A stretch of 38,495 nucleotides of DNA from Patescibacteria group bacterium (GTDB taxonomy: Bacteria; Patescibacteriota; WWE3; UBA101185; UBA10185). This document shows positions 1 to 5,922 of this stretch, piece after piece (position 1 is the stretch's first letter; the number at the start of each line of letters is the position of its first letter). The position numbers and the translations under genes are program-made. Location of the stretch: the NCBI GenBank assembly GCA_026004595.1, contig BPJL01000010.1, positions 1 to 38,495 of the forward strand, read 5' to 3'. The notes under the pieces are model-generated. The model did not search any database. It was not told the origin of the DNA and saw nothing but the letters and a program-made list of their open reading frames with translations.

Positions 1-2
1 GG

Positions 3-125
3 TACTTAAAAGATTCAAGACACCCTCTTCCTTCTTATAGAATCAGTAAAAAAACAATCCTCATAAATGAAGAAGAATTGATGCAATGGATAGAAGAAAA
101 AGATAAGATAAATAAACATGAATAA
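3..125 (+). CDS. HTH_17/excisionase-like DNA-binding protein, 3' end only
   Basis: The gene enters from outside the window, so only about 40 C-terminal residues are seen. The stretch LPSYRISKKTILINEEELMQ followed by WIEE has the pattern of the wing and last helix of excisionase/AlpA-type MerR-like domains (HTH_17: a basic strand, then an E-x-E-L-x-x-W-I-E end). Its stop overlaps the ATG of the next small gene. A phage regulator or excisionase is the natural reading, but the recognition helix lies outside the window. Confidence 0.55.
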   Translation, partial: YLKDSRHPLPSYRISKKTILINEEELMQWIEEKDKINKHE

Positions 126-324
126 ACCTAATGATTTTGAAAGATTGCTTCTTAGCGAAAAAGAAATTGATTTTGATGCCCCAATAGCCAATATAAATAA
201 AGAAAATCTTACTAATATCTCTAAAAAGAAGAAGAATATAATTCCAATGTCCTTATATAAAAAAAATAATATCTTATTAGAACAAATAAAAACAAACGAG
301 GGAAAACTTGGCTTGACAAATTAA
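118..324 (+). CDS. small hypothetical protein
   Basis: 68 residues, lysine- and asparagine-rich, with no recognised domain. Its ATG overlaps the end of the upstream HTH gene by 8 nt, which fits translational coupling in an early rightward operon. The AT-rich codon use matches its neighbours. The next small ORF begins soon after it; the two could be parts of one gene that looks broken (about one break), so treat the C-terminus with caution. Confidence 0.4.
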   Translation: MNKPNDFERLLLSEKEIDFDAPIANINKENLTNISKKKKNIIPMSLYKKNNILLEQIKTNEGKLGLTN

Positions 325-368
325 GATTAAAAGCAAAAAGATTTGAGAACAAGTTAGATAGAAAAAAA

Positions 369-500
369 ATGGCAGAGAAACTGTTAAATGATATAAAAAA
401 TCCTTCTTTTGTCGAAGTGTACACAAAAATGGATGCCTTAAATGAAGAAATTAGGAAATTAGAGAAACAATACAATCAACCACAAAAGTATGAAATATGA
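369..500 (+). CDS. small basic helical hypothetical protein
   Basis: 43 residues (MAEKLLNDIKNP...), predicted mostly helical with a heptad-like E/K pattern in MDALNEEIRKLEKQYNQ, so a short coiled coil is likely. It ends with an ATGA overlap onto the next gene, the same coupling seen through this operon, and this supports it being translated. Function unknown. It may belong with the preceding ORF. Confidence 0.35.
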   Translation: MAEKLLNDIKNPSFVEVYTKMDALNEEIRKLEKQYNQPQKYEI

Positions 501-727
501 GTTATATCTACATAAACAAGAAAGGCGAAATTAAGCTTCGCAGGGGAACTAAACTTTGGAAACAAACCTTAAAAAAGAACTGGATTAAGATTCTGCATCG
601 GCGACTTGAAACTATGCCTAAAGAATTTAAGCACGATTATACTTGCCCAGAAAAAAGTAAAGAAAAAGAGATTTGGCTTAACCTAAATTTACCTATTGAC
701 AAAAATAAAAATGGTTGTAATATATAA
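497..727 (+). CDS. hypothetical protein
   Basis: 76 residues, strongly basic at the N-terminus (KLRRGTKLWKQTLKKNWIKI) with a later acidic stretch. I recognise no family. It starts in an ATGA overlap with the gene before it and the next gene starts 2 nt after its stop, so it sits in a compact early operon. Confidence 0.5.
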   Translation: MSYIYINKKGEIKLRRGTKLWKQTLKKNWIKILHRRLETMPKEFKHDYTCPEKSKEKEIWLNLNLPIDKNKNGCNI

Positions 728-729
728 TT

Positions 730-1050
730 ATGGATATTAATAATATTGAAAAAGAACTTCAAAATATCTCTGACCGCATAGTAGAATTTCTAATAGAAGG
801 GCTTAAGAATGAAAAATTGAGAGTAGAAGTTGATTATTATGTAGCAAAAGTTGTATTGGGTAATTTAGTTTTTAATTTTTGGGTTGCTAATGGTATTACT
901 TCTCTTGAATGCTATGAAAGTGAAAAAAATTCTGTTGATTTATTCCTTTCTGATTCTCAAAAATTAAAATTATGGGAATCATTAATTCCTTATATTGATA
1001 AACAAAGAAATAACAAATATATTTTTGAAAGCAAAAACTATGAAAAATAA
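730..1050 (+). CDS. hypothetical protein
   Basis: 106 residues, alternating helical ends with a beta-rich centre (VAKVVLGNLVFNFWVANGITSL is the region around residues 38-59). No catalytic motif is visible. The stop overlaps the start of the nuclease gene downstream, so the two are probably co-translated. Function unknown. Confidence 0.55.
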   Translation: MDINNIEKELQNISDRIVEFLIEGLKNEKLRVEVDYYVAKVVLGNLVFNFWVANGITSLECYESEKNSVDLFLSDSQKLKLWESLIPYIDKQRNNKYIFESKNYEK

Positions 1051-1459
1051 TTTATTATCTTGGTCATTCTACTCTTTGTGGAATGAAGGAATACTTGAAA
1101 CAAGAAAAGAAAGAAAAAACGAACCCAGACATCATATTTGGGCTTCTGAATTGGGCAAGAGTTTCATTGATGTCTTCCTTACATTAAAAGGTGAAGAACC
1201 TTCCAATGATTTTACTGAAACTGCATTAAGGAAATTTGAGGCGGGTAATATCTGGGAGAAAATTCTTGAGGTTGTTCTTGTAAAATCAGGTGTACTGATT
1301 CAAAGCCAAGAATATGTAACTTACGAGATTGACGGTTGTTTACCAGTTACGGGTAGGCTTGATTTTCTAGGCGGGGGTAAAATTAACAAAGAAAAAGCAA
1401 TGAAGAAATTAAAAGATTTTACTTGGCTTCCTGAAAATATCTTGTCTGTAATGCCCTAG
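1040..1459 (+). CDS. PD-(D/E)XK superfamily nuclease (RecB/Cas4/YqaJ-like), probably incomplete
   Basis: The region near residues 65-115 has the look of the RecB/Cas4-like nuclease fold: a helix with FEAGNIWEKILEVVL (the motif I glutamate context) and VTGRLDFLGGG, where the Asp of GRLDF would be the first metal ligand. The E-x-K strand usual further on is not visible, and the protein is shorter than the family. An in-frame ATG 45 nt upstream exists, but the ATG at 1040 is preferred because it overlaps the previous stop closely. Phage members of this family degrade DNA 5'-3' and pair with annealing proteins; a candidate partner lies at 2909-3444. It meets the leftward methyltransferase gene tail to tail with overlap, and does not look whole. 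Confidence 0.6.
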   Translation: MKNNLLSWSFYSLWNEGILETRKERKNEPRHHIWASELGKSFIDVFLTLKGEEPSNDFTETALRKFEAGNIWEKILEVVLVKSGVLIQSQEYVTYEIDGCLPVTGRLDFLGGGKINKEKAMKKLKDFTWLPENILSVMP

Positions 1460-2220
1460 CGTTTTTAGTAATTTTTGTTTCCTTTGTTGATAAATTAACG
1501 GCATATAACCCTGTTTTTCCCCCTAGTCCTCCTGCGTTTTTAGCAAGTGTTGACGATATTCCTTTGCTATCATATATCCTTTGGCCTTGACTAAACTCTC
1601 TACTCATGTGTTTTTCTCCTTTAAGCCATTTTTTTCTTTGGCCAACGATTCCCGCAAAGTAGGTAAGAGTACCCGAACTGATTTGTCTGATAGGAAATAC
1701 TTGTCCTCTACTTTTTCCTCCAAAATGTCCAACAATGAACACTCTTTCCCTGTTTTGGGGAACTCCAAAGTGCTTGCTATTAAGAACCTGCCATTCAACT
1801 CTATACCCCAAGTCGGAGAGAACCCCAAGTATTGTCTGGAGAGTTTTTCCCTTGTCATGACTAAGCAAACCTTTGACATTTTCAAGTAATAAATATCGGG
1901 GTCTTTTGTGCTTTGCAATCCTAGCGATTTCAAAAAAGAGAGTCTCTCTGGTGTCCCTCAAATCTAAGTCTCTTTCCAGCGACACTAAACGCTTGACAAG
2001 GAAATCCAGCACAGAGTAAATCATGGTCTGGGATTTCATCAGGATTAACTGTTCTGATGTCTCTCGTGTCGATCTCCCCCCAATGCTTTCGGTAGATTGC
2101 TGAGGCGTATTTATCCCACTTGTTTGAATAGATGCATTTATATTCTTTTGATGCCTTTTCAAGTCCATACCTAAACCCTCCTATTCCAGCAAATAGGTCT
2201 ATGAATCTTATTGTTTTCAT
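1419..2220 (-). pseudogene. C5-cytosine DNA methyltransferase, looks broken
   Basis: The classic C5-methyltransferase motifs appear in order on the minus strand: motif I FIDLFAGIGGFRYGLEKA (SAM binding), motif IV GFPCQAFSVAGKR with the catalytic Cys, motif VI ENVKGLLSHDKG, and motif VIII QNRERVFIVG. A plausible target-recognition segment (GISSTLAKNAGGLGGKTGLY) follows. The family transfers a methyl group to C5 of cytosine in DNA; phages use it to escape host restriction or to regulate. The gene looks broken (at least one break), and its 3' end runs into the opposing nuclease gene. It is the last gene of a leftward operon that begins near 2700. The recognition sequence cannot be told from the sequence. 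Confidence 0.75.
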
Positions 2221-2239
2221 TTTTCATTTTTTCTCTTTT

Positions 2240-2372
2240 TCAAAGAATTTTTTTTAATCTTTGTTGTTGCTCTTGGACAGCAGCATTAAAGCCCCACCTC
2301 AGCCACCATAGCGTTGAATAATGTTTTCTTTTCAACACTTCTCGCCTCCGCTGTGGTTTTGGCTATCCCGCT
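2240..2372 (-). pseudogene. remnant of a small unknown gene
   Basis: Minus-strand reading between the FtsZ-like microprotein and the methyltransferase shows protein-like stretches such as AKTTAEARSVEKKTLFNAMV and WGFNAAVQEQQQRLKKIL, but no single open frame with a start. It looks like a broken small gene (about two breaks). No family recognised. Confidence 0.3.
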
Positions 2373-2501
2373 TTAAGACAAAATCTCATTTTTCCTCTTT
2401 TTTTGGAGATGATAATCCTTTCGAATAAAGGCCGGTATGTCGAGATAATCTTCTTCTTTGACTAACCAAGCTATGGTTTTGAATTTTATTTTTTTTTCCA
2501 T
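2373..2501 (-). CDS. 42-residue microprotein carrying an FtsZ C-terminal-peptide-like motif
   Basis: The minus-strand ORF begins MEKKIKFKTIAWLVKEE and continues DYLDIPAFIRK (residues 18-28), then a basic tail of 14 residues. The conserved C-terminal peptide of FtsZ, the docking site for FtsA, ZipA, SepF, MinC and ClpX, is DYLDIPAFLRK in E. coli; 10 of 11 residues are the same here and the other is Ile for Leu. The inference is a mimic that occupies FtsZ-tail receptors and blocks division or spares a host factor. It follows a small HTH gene with a short overlap, behind the promoter at 2703-2731. No Shine-Dalgarno is obvious, so coupling to the upstream gene is likely. A chance match cannot be ruled out without homologues. 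Confidence 0.55.
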   Translation of the reverse strand: MEKKIKFKTIAWLVKEEDYLDIPAFIRKDYHLQKKRKNEILS

Positions 2502-2636
2502 TTCTTGTTTTTTTTCATAATTTCTATTTCTCTTTTTTCAGCTGGTAGCCAACCTTTTTTTTACCCATTTAAACAGTCTATAATAGTTTTGGCCGTATTT
2601 TTTTGCTAATTCTGATATTCTCATTATTCTACTCAT
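2486..2636 (-). pseudogene. small HTH DNA-binding protein, looks broken
   Basis: The first reading frame (from 2636) gives MSRIMRISELAKKYGQNYYR then LFKWVKK, which resembles the first helices of a phage HTH protein (ISELAKKYG is a typical helix-turn). Downstream coding-like sequence overlaps the start of the FtsZ-like microprotein. The gene looks broken (about one break). Its location directly behind a promoter and a 10-bp dyad suggests an autoregulating repressor or activator. Confidence 0.4.
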
Positions 2637-2641
2637 ATAAT

Positions 2642-2679
2642 ACGAGTCAGCCTATCCCCTGCATTATCAGCTGACTCGT
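2642..2679. repeat. 10-bp perfect inverted repeat, candidate operator
   Basis: ACGAGTCAGC at 2642-2651 and GCTGACTCGT at 2670-2679 are exact inverted copies separated by 18 nt. There is no U-run on either side, so an intrinsic terminator is unlikely. The dyad lies between the leftward promoter (2703-2731) and the HTH start codon at 2636, where a repressor dimer or a leader hairpin would act. Confidence 0.55.
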
Positions 2680-2702
2680 CTTATATAAATAGACATAGGT
2701 AT

Positions 2703-2731
2703 ATGATATTGTTGTTTTATTTTTTTGTCAA
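2703..2731 (-). promoter_or_regulatory. leftward sigma70-type promoter for the HTH/FtsZ-like/methyltransferase operon
   Basis: On the minus strand TTGACA (2731-2726), a 17-nt spacer and TATCAT (2708-2703). The start of transcription would be near 2696, giving a leader of about 60 nt that contains the inverted repeat. Confidence 0.65.
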
Positions 2732-2908
2732 GGTGTTTTTTTTCTAATTTCTGACAAAAAAAACAAAGTGGCCGGCCAAAAAACTTGGTACTGTATATTA
2801 GTTGTTTTTTTGGTCATTGTCTTGAAGCATAGAGAACAAGTCTCGTTGCTCCATCCGCTAAATTTTGTTTGTTTTGTTACCGCCCCTTTGGGGGGGCGGT
2901 AACTGAAA
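2732..2908. other. intergenic stretch with a GC-rich inverted repeat
   Basis: No convincing gene. The notable feature is an exact 11-bp inverted repeat, GTTACCGCCCC (2876-2886) and GGGGCGGTAAC (2893-2903), just downstream of the stop of the leftward gene at 2909. Its position suits a transcript 3' end, but no U-run follows on either strand, so a protein site or a 3'-protecting hairpin is equally possible. Confidence 0.45.
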
Positions 2909-3444
2909 TTAGCCATTCTTTCTTTCCTCCTTTTCTTCAATTGTATCGGCTGAAACCTCTTCAGCGGATACCTCCCCGCCTCCAACCAGATTAGAAACTG
3001 CCCGATTGAAGGCTCTGGTTTCAGCTGTTGCTCTAATGTTGTGAATAGAATTGGGATTTGCCGGTCTTCCGAACTTATCTACATACTCGCCGTTTTTCTT
3101 GAATGCTTTCTCAAAAGCATCACAAGATCCAACACCGATAGCACTTCTACCATTAGGGGCTATAGCTCGGCAAGTAAAATGCCAAACAAAGGTCTTCCCT
3201 ATCTTTTCGCATCTTTCTTCCACCACCTCGACTGAGAGATTGAAAAATGTTGCTATTTTCCGCCAGTAACTTTTTTTCAAAAATTCTTTCCCTTCTATTT
3301 TATGTACGTCCTGGGGTTCAATTATTGCTTTTTTTAAGTTTTTGGTAGTCTTGCCATGCTTTTATAGCTTCATCGGGTGAAACTGCCGGCAAGACAATGT
3401 TTGTTGTTTTTGTTTCAACTATTTTTTGTTTTTTTTTCCGCCAT
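2909..3444 (-). CDS. candidate single-strand annealing/recombination protein, reading frame interrupted
   Basis: The best-conserved part (near the 3' end) contains SIHNIRATAETRAFNRAVSN followed by LVGGGEVSAEEV. This 'AETRA..RA..' plus 'GGGEVSAEEV' signature occurs in conserved phage and archaeal proteins, and 'AETRA' resembles the RecT/Rad52/ERF-type annealing proteins; annealing activity is an inference. The start is placed at 3444, where an exact AGGAGGTG lies 6 nt upstream (3451-3458). The gene looks broken (about two breaks). A RecB-like nuclease at 1040-1459 would be a natural recombination partner. Confidence 0.5.
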
Positions 3445-3450
3445 GTTTTT

Positions 3451-3458
3451 CACCTCCT
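3451..3458 (-). promoter_or_regulatory. strong Shine-Dalgarno site AGGAGGTG
   Basis: Minus strand AGGAGGTG, 6 nt before an ATG at 3444. It fixes the start of the leftward annealing-protein gene well upstream of its conserved part, and overlaps nothing of the lysozyme gene, whose stop lies at 3463. Confidence 0.7.
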
Positions 3459-3462
3459 TTCT

Positions 3463-4005
3463 TTATATATTCATACATTTTCCCGCTGTCCATCTTTTAA
3501 AAGTTTTATTGTCGTTTAGATACATCCGGTATGCATAATCTATGTTGGTTTGCCAATTGAAGGCTTCATCGTCTGTTAGCGGGTGGTATTTGTTATTGAT
3601 TTGAAATATGCCCCTGTCTCTGCTTCCGTCTTTGTTGACATTGACTGCGTAGGGGTCAAGATTGGGATTTTCACCTCCACATTGACCATCACCTCGAAGC
3701 AGAAGCATTGCTTTTTCATAATCATCTTTGAATTTTATTTGGATATAATCTTCTATTTCTTCTTTTTGTGTTTTCTGACGTTCTGTATTGGATTCTAACG
3801 GGTCTTGTTGTTTTTGATTGACCATCCCATTATCTTTTGGTTTTTTCGCGGTTTCTGATTGATTTGGTGAGGTTTCAACCTCACTATAATTTGCATATAT
3901 TTCTTCTGGGTGTTTCATCCTTTGAATATCCCACCCCCAAAAGGCTACTGTGATGAATATAGATATGATTATCGGTAGTTCTTTTTGTAGTTGTTGGTTA
4001 ATCAT
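3463..4005 (-). CDS. signal-anchored lysozyme/lytic transglycosylase-like endolysin
   Basis: 180 residues. Residues 11-25 (PIIISIFITVAFWGW) form one hydrophobic helix without an obvious cleavage site, as in signal-anchor endolysins. A charged linker (about 30-95) leads to a lysozyme-like domain: GGENPNLDPYAVN (111-123, Glu112 is the likely catalytic acid), DGSRDRGIFQINNKYHPLTD (126-145) and a helix NIDYAYRMY, the pattern of transglycosylase/lysozyme folds. It would cut glycan strands of peptidoglycan from the periplasmic face. It is transcribed leftward from its own promoter at 4013-4040, away from the rightward lysis-like genes near 35 kb, and its start codon lies about where transcription should start. 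Confidence 0.7.
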   Translation of the reverse strand: MINQQLQKELPIIISIFITVAFWGWDIQRMKHPEEIYANYSEVETSPNQSETAKKPKDNGMVNQKQQDPLESNTERQKTQKEEIEDYIQIKFKDDYEKAMLLLRGDGQCGGENPNLDPYAVNVNKDGSRDRGIFQINNKYHPLTDDEAFNWQTNIDYAYRMYLNDNKTFKRWTAGKCMNI

Positions 4006-4012
4006 TAACTAT

Positions 4013-4040
4013 ATAATAATACATATTGTGATTTTGTCAA
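4013..4040 (-). promoter_or_regulatory. leftward promoter of the lysozyme gene
   Basis: Minus strand TTGACA (4040-4035), 16-nt spacer, TATTAT (4018-4013). The ATG at 4005 is 7 nt beyond the -10 box, so the mRNA should begin at or within a base or two of the start codon. Confidence 0.65.
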
Positions 4041-4056
4041 GTGGTAAAATTAGTGG

Positions 4057-4085
4057 TTGACAAATTATTAAGTGTATTGTATATA
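4057..4085 (+). promoter_or_regulatory. rightward promoter of the RHH/replication operon
   Basis: TTGACA (4057-4062), 17-nt spacer, TATATA (4080-4085; a shifted TATAAT lies at 4084-4089). It faces the lysozyme promoter across about 16 bp, so one bound regulator could control both. The ATG at 4093 lies 7 nt after the -10 box. Confidence 0.65.
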
Positions 4086-4092
4086 TAATACA

Positions 4093-4263
4093 ATGATTAC
4101 AAAAAGTAAAAAAATAAAAACGAGATTCAAAAGACTTTCAGTGATACTCTCAATTAGATTCACTCCACAAATTTATGAAACATTACAAAAAAAAGCAATT
4201 GAGCAACAGAGACCAATCTCCGAGATCGTAAGAGAAGCTGTAGAAAAATATATTCAAGTATGA
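4093..4263 (+). CDS. ribbon-helix-helix (CopG/Arc-type) regulator
   Basis: 56 residues: a basic N-terminus, a strand (SVILSIRFT), then helices IYETLQKKAIEQQRPISEIV and REAVEKYIQ, the order and spacing of a ribbon-helix-helix domain, which dimerises to bind DNA through the strand. I chose the ATG at 4093 rather than a GTG at 4072, because the -10 box covers the latter. It ends with an ATGA overlap onto the replication initiator gene. Position in the divergent promoter region suggests it controls both the early operon and the lysozyme. Confidence 0.75.
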   Translation: MITKSKKIKTRFKRLSVILSIRFTPQIYETLQKKAIEQQRPISEIVREAVEKYIQV

Positions 4264-4979
4264 AAAAGCAAAAAAAACAAACAACAGGATGGTGTTTAAT
4301 CCCGCCTTATATATTGGCAAGAGAAGACCTAACTATGAGTGAAAAGGTGGTTTATGGGCGCATTTTGGGCTTGGTTAACAAAAAGGGATACTGCTATGCA
4401 ACAAATAAATGGTTAGGTAAGCAAGTTGGTTTAGCCTCTGGGACTATAGCTAATATAGTATCCAAACTAAAGGATAAAAAGCTGGTTTATGTAGAAGTTA
4501 TCAGGGACCAAAACAATAAAGTAACAGAAAGACGCATTTTTGTACCTAGTTTCATTCCTGAGTGGGGAGGTATTCACTCAGGAGTGAATAGGGGTATTCA
4601 CTCAGAAGTGAAAGAGAGTAATAGAGATATAGAGGGTAGAAAAGAGTATATATATTATCAGCAGCAAGCTGCTGACGAAGATAAAAATTCTTTTAATAAT
4701 GTAAAAGGATTTTCTACCTTACGAGAATCTCTTTCTTCCATTGATCTCTCCAAAAAGACCTCTCATGGCGGAGCACACTACGAGTGGCAAGACCACGCAA
4801 TAAGAGCAGCTAAATTTCTTGGCTTTAAACCAACAAAAAGTTGGTTCAAACTTTTCCGTGAAGCATATAAAAAGGGACAAAAAGGACTCATTTTGTCAAC
4901 CTTTGCGACGGTTGCAGATGCTGCTAATGCAAATGATCCAGAGAGGTATTTTTATAAGGTTTTTAACTCAAAATCATGA
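4260..4979 (+). CDS. replication initiator-like protein with HTH_36-type winged helix
   Basis: 239 residues. Residues about 10-90 (LIPPYILAREDLTMSEKVVY, then CYATNKWLGKQVGLASGTIA) have the HTH_36/DnaD-N-like pattern of phage and plasmid initiators: 'L...EK.vY..IL...n..G.cya.n..LA...g.s..tv...i..L'. The linker (about 104-160) contains a repeated GIHSxV motif encoded by dyad repeats, and the C-terminal helical part (HYEWQDHAIRAAKFLGFKP) may load the helicase. By analogy with lambda O, the origin may lie inside this gene. It is coupled to the genes on both sides through ATGA overlaps. Confidence 0.65.
   Translation: MKKQKKQTTGWCLIPPYILAREDLTMSEKVVYGRILGLVNKKGYCYATNKWLGKQVGLASGTIANIVSKLKDKKLVYVEVIRDQNNKVTERRIFVPSFIPEWGGIHSGVNRGIHSEVKESNRDIEGRKEYIYYQQQAADEDKNSFNNVKGFSTLRESLSSIDLSKKTSHGGAHYEWQDHAIRAAKFLGFKPTKSWFKLFREAYKKGQKGLILSTFATVADAANANDPERYFYKVFNSKS
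4571..4614. repeat. tandem dyad repeats inside the initiator gene, candidate origin iterons
   Basis: TATTCACTC-AG-GAGTGAATA (4571-4590) is a perfect palindrome; 24 nt later TATTCACTC-AG-AAGTGAAAG (4595-4614) repeats it with an imperfect right arm. An AT-rich tract and a second dyad follow at 4658-4675. Initiator genes with internal iterons beside an AT-rich element are the lambda-type origin layout. Confidence 0.55.
4658..4675. repeat. 8-bp inverted repeat TCAGCAGC-AA-GCTGCTGA
   Basis: A perfect inverted repeat with a 2-nt centre immediately after the AT-rich stretch 4640-4657 in the initiator gene. It encodes the odd QQQAAD linker, so selection on the DNA rather than the protein is plausible. 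Confidence 0.5.
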
Positions 4980-5188
4980 CCAAAATAGAAGAAATAAAAC
5001 AAAAAATGAATAAACTAGTAAAAAAATGGCAAGGAAAGCCAGAAGCACCATTCATGTCCAAGGAATACATCGAAAGAAGAATGGACAGGATTTTATACCG
5101 AAAACTACTTGCGAAGCTAAATCAGTTAGAAAAACAAACAGAAATTATTGAAGAAGCCAAAAAGATTTTTGAGATAGGGGAGAAATGA
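4976..5188 (+). CDS. small helical hypothetical protein
   Basis: 70 residues, highly charged and almost entirely helical (LLAKLNQLEKQTEIIEEAKK has a leucine heptad), so a short coiled coil is likely. ATGA overlap with the initiator gene upstream and with the next gene downstream. Function unknown; it sits in the replication operon. Confidence 0.6.
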   Translation: MTKIEEIKQKMNKLVKKWQGKPEAPFMSKEYIERRMDRILYRKLLAKLNQLEKQTEIIEEAKKIFEIGEK

Positions 5189-5409
5189 AAATTTTTAACC
5201 GATTCAAAAAAAGAAAGAGACTATATACCGTTTTGCTCACTGAAGACCAGCTGAAATTTTTAATGAAATATTGTCCATCAGGAGGTTGGTTTGGGGAGTA
5301 TTGTAAAAACAGCGAACTTTTCAAGGATAGAGTCTGTAAACAAAATGGTGCTAAATATAAAGCGGGAGAGGTTTGCGTATGTTTTCAGAGACAAGAAAAC
5401 AACCAATAA
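5185..5409 (+). CDS. small hypothetical protein with cysteines
   Basis: 74 residues. A basic N-terminus is followed by four to five cysteines (YCPSG, YCKN, VCKQ, VCVCFQ) that may bind zinc, though the spacing matches no family I know. Starts in an ATGA overlap with the gene before it. Confidence 0.5.
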   Translation: MKIFNRFKKRKRLYTVLLTEDQLKFLMKYCPSGGWFGEYCKNSELFKDRVCKQNGAKYKAGEVCVCFQRQENNQ

Positions 5410-5413
5410 ATAT

Positions 5414-5512
5414 ATGAAAAACTTTTTGGACAAAACATCAACAAAAATGAAAACAATAGTTATAAAAAACGAAATGGCAAATTTGATAAAACAAAACATG
5501 CAAGTCCGATGA
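5414..5512 (+). CDS. very small hypothetical protein
   Basis: 32 residues (MKNFLDKTSTKMKTIVIKNE...). Its stop forms an ATGA overlap with the next mini-ORF, and the operon is tightly packed, which favours translation. No family recognised. Confidence 0.35.
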   Translation: MKNFLDKTSTKMKTIVIKNEMANLIKQNMQVR

Positions 5513-5577
5513 TGTTTGCTTGGTTTGTTTGGGAAAAAGGGTTTAGGGGCGAGCCTGTTATCAGATGGTTAGATTAG
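5509..5577 (+). CDS. mini-ORF with a FAWFVWEKG motif
   Basis: 22 residues: MMFAWFVWEKGFRGEPVIRW then LD. The pattern 'F.WFVWEKGy.G.P.I.WI' is one I know from the C-terminal end of phage DNA adenine-methylase-type proteins; here it stands alone in an ATGA-coupled frame. It may be a free-standing peptide or the leftover of a larger gene. Confidence 0.4.
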   Translation: MMFAWFVWEKGFRGEPVIRWLD

Positions 5578-5600
5578 AACATATTTTTTACCAAAAAAGA

Positions 5601-5848
5601 GGGTGAAATTATGTCAGATTTAATAGACAAAGAAATCTTGGAAGATATAGTTGGTTATACATAAAGAACTAAAGGAGGAAAAATGAAATATAGCACAACT
5701 GATGGCAGAGAGTGGTTTAAATCAGACATGTGTTTTTGTTGTCGAGTGGATACCGCCGGGAATCACGAATTGAATTGTCCGAATAATTTTAGTAGGGAGA
5801 AAAATGAAAAGAAGGGGGGTGAAATTATGTCAGAAGGAGGAAAAATGA
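5601..5848 (+). repeat. duplicated ribosome-site/start-codon module
   Basis: GGGTGAAATTATGTCAGA occurs at 5601-5618 and again at 5817-5834; AAGGAGGAAAAATGA occurs at 5672-5686 and again at 5834-5848. In the first copy the two parts are about 53 nt apart, in the second they are fused end to end. The arrangement suggests a local duplication followed by loss of the part between. Confidence 0.7.
5611..5664 (+). CDS. 17-residue leader-like ORF
   Basis: MSDLIDKEILEDIVGYT, preceded by GAGGGTG. It lies in the first copy of the duplicated module and ends 18 nt before the next ATG. It could be a short coupled peptide; evidence is limited to the ribosome site. Confidence 0.3.
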   Translation: MSDLIDKEILEDIVGYT

Positions 5849-5922
5849 GCAAGAACAAAGCGGAGTTTAATTTTACCGTTTTTGTTTATGTAAATACAGC
5901 TCATATTCTTTATAAAACCTAA
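5683..5922 (+). CDS. small cysteine-rich protein ending against an opposing gene
   Basis: 79 residues, strong Shine-Dalgarno AAAGGAGG (5671-5678). Residues 17-34 (CFCCRVDTAGNHELNCP) have a C-x2-C...H-x4-C pattern that could hold a zinc ion. The last 17 codons overlap the 3' end of the leftward NinG-like gene and include the second copy of the duplicated module, so the natural end is doubtful. Function unknown. Confidence 0.45.
   Translation: MKYSTTDGREWFKSDMCFCCRVDTAGNHELNCPNNFSREKNEKKGGEIMSEGGKMSKNKAEFNFTVFVYVNTAHILYKT

Noticed and set aside
2876-2903. Intrinsic terminator at the 11-bp GC-rich inverted repeat
   Set aside because: No U-run follows on either strand; kept only as an inverted repeat.
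2728-2985. 85-codon minus-strand ORF
   Set aside because: It overlaps the better supported annealing-protein gene, runs through a perfect GC-rich inverted repeat and the promoter region, and has no protein-like pattern.
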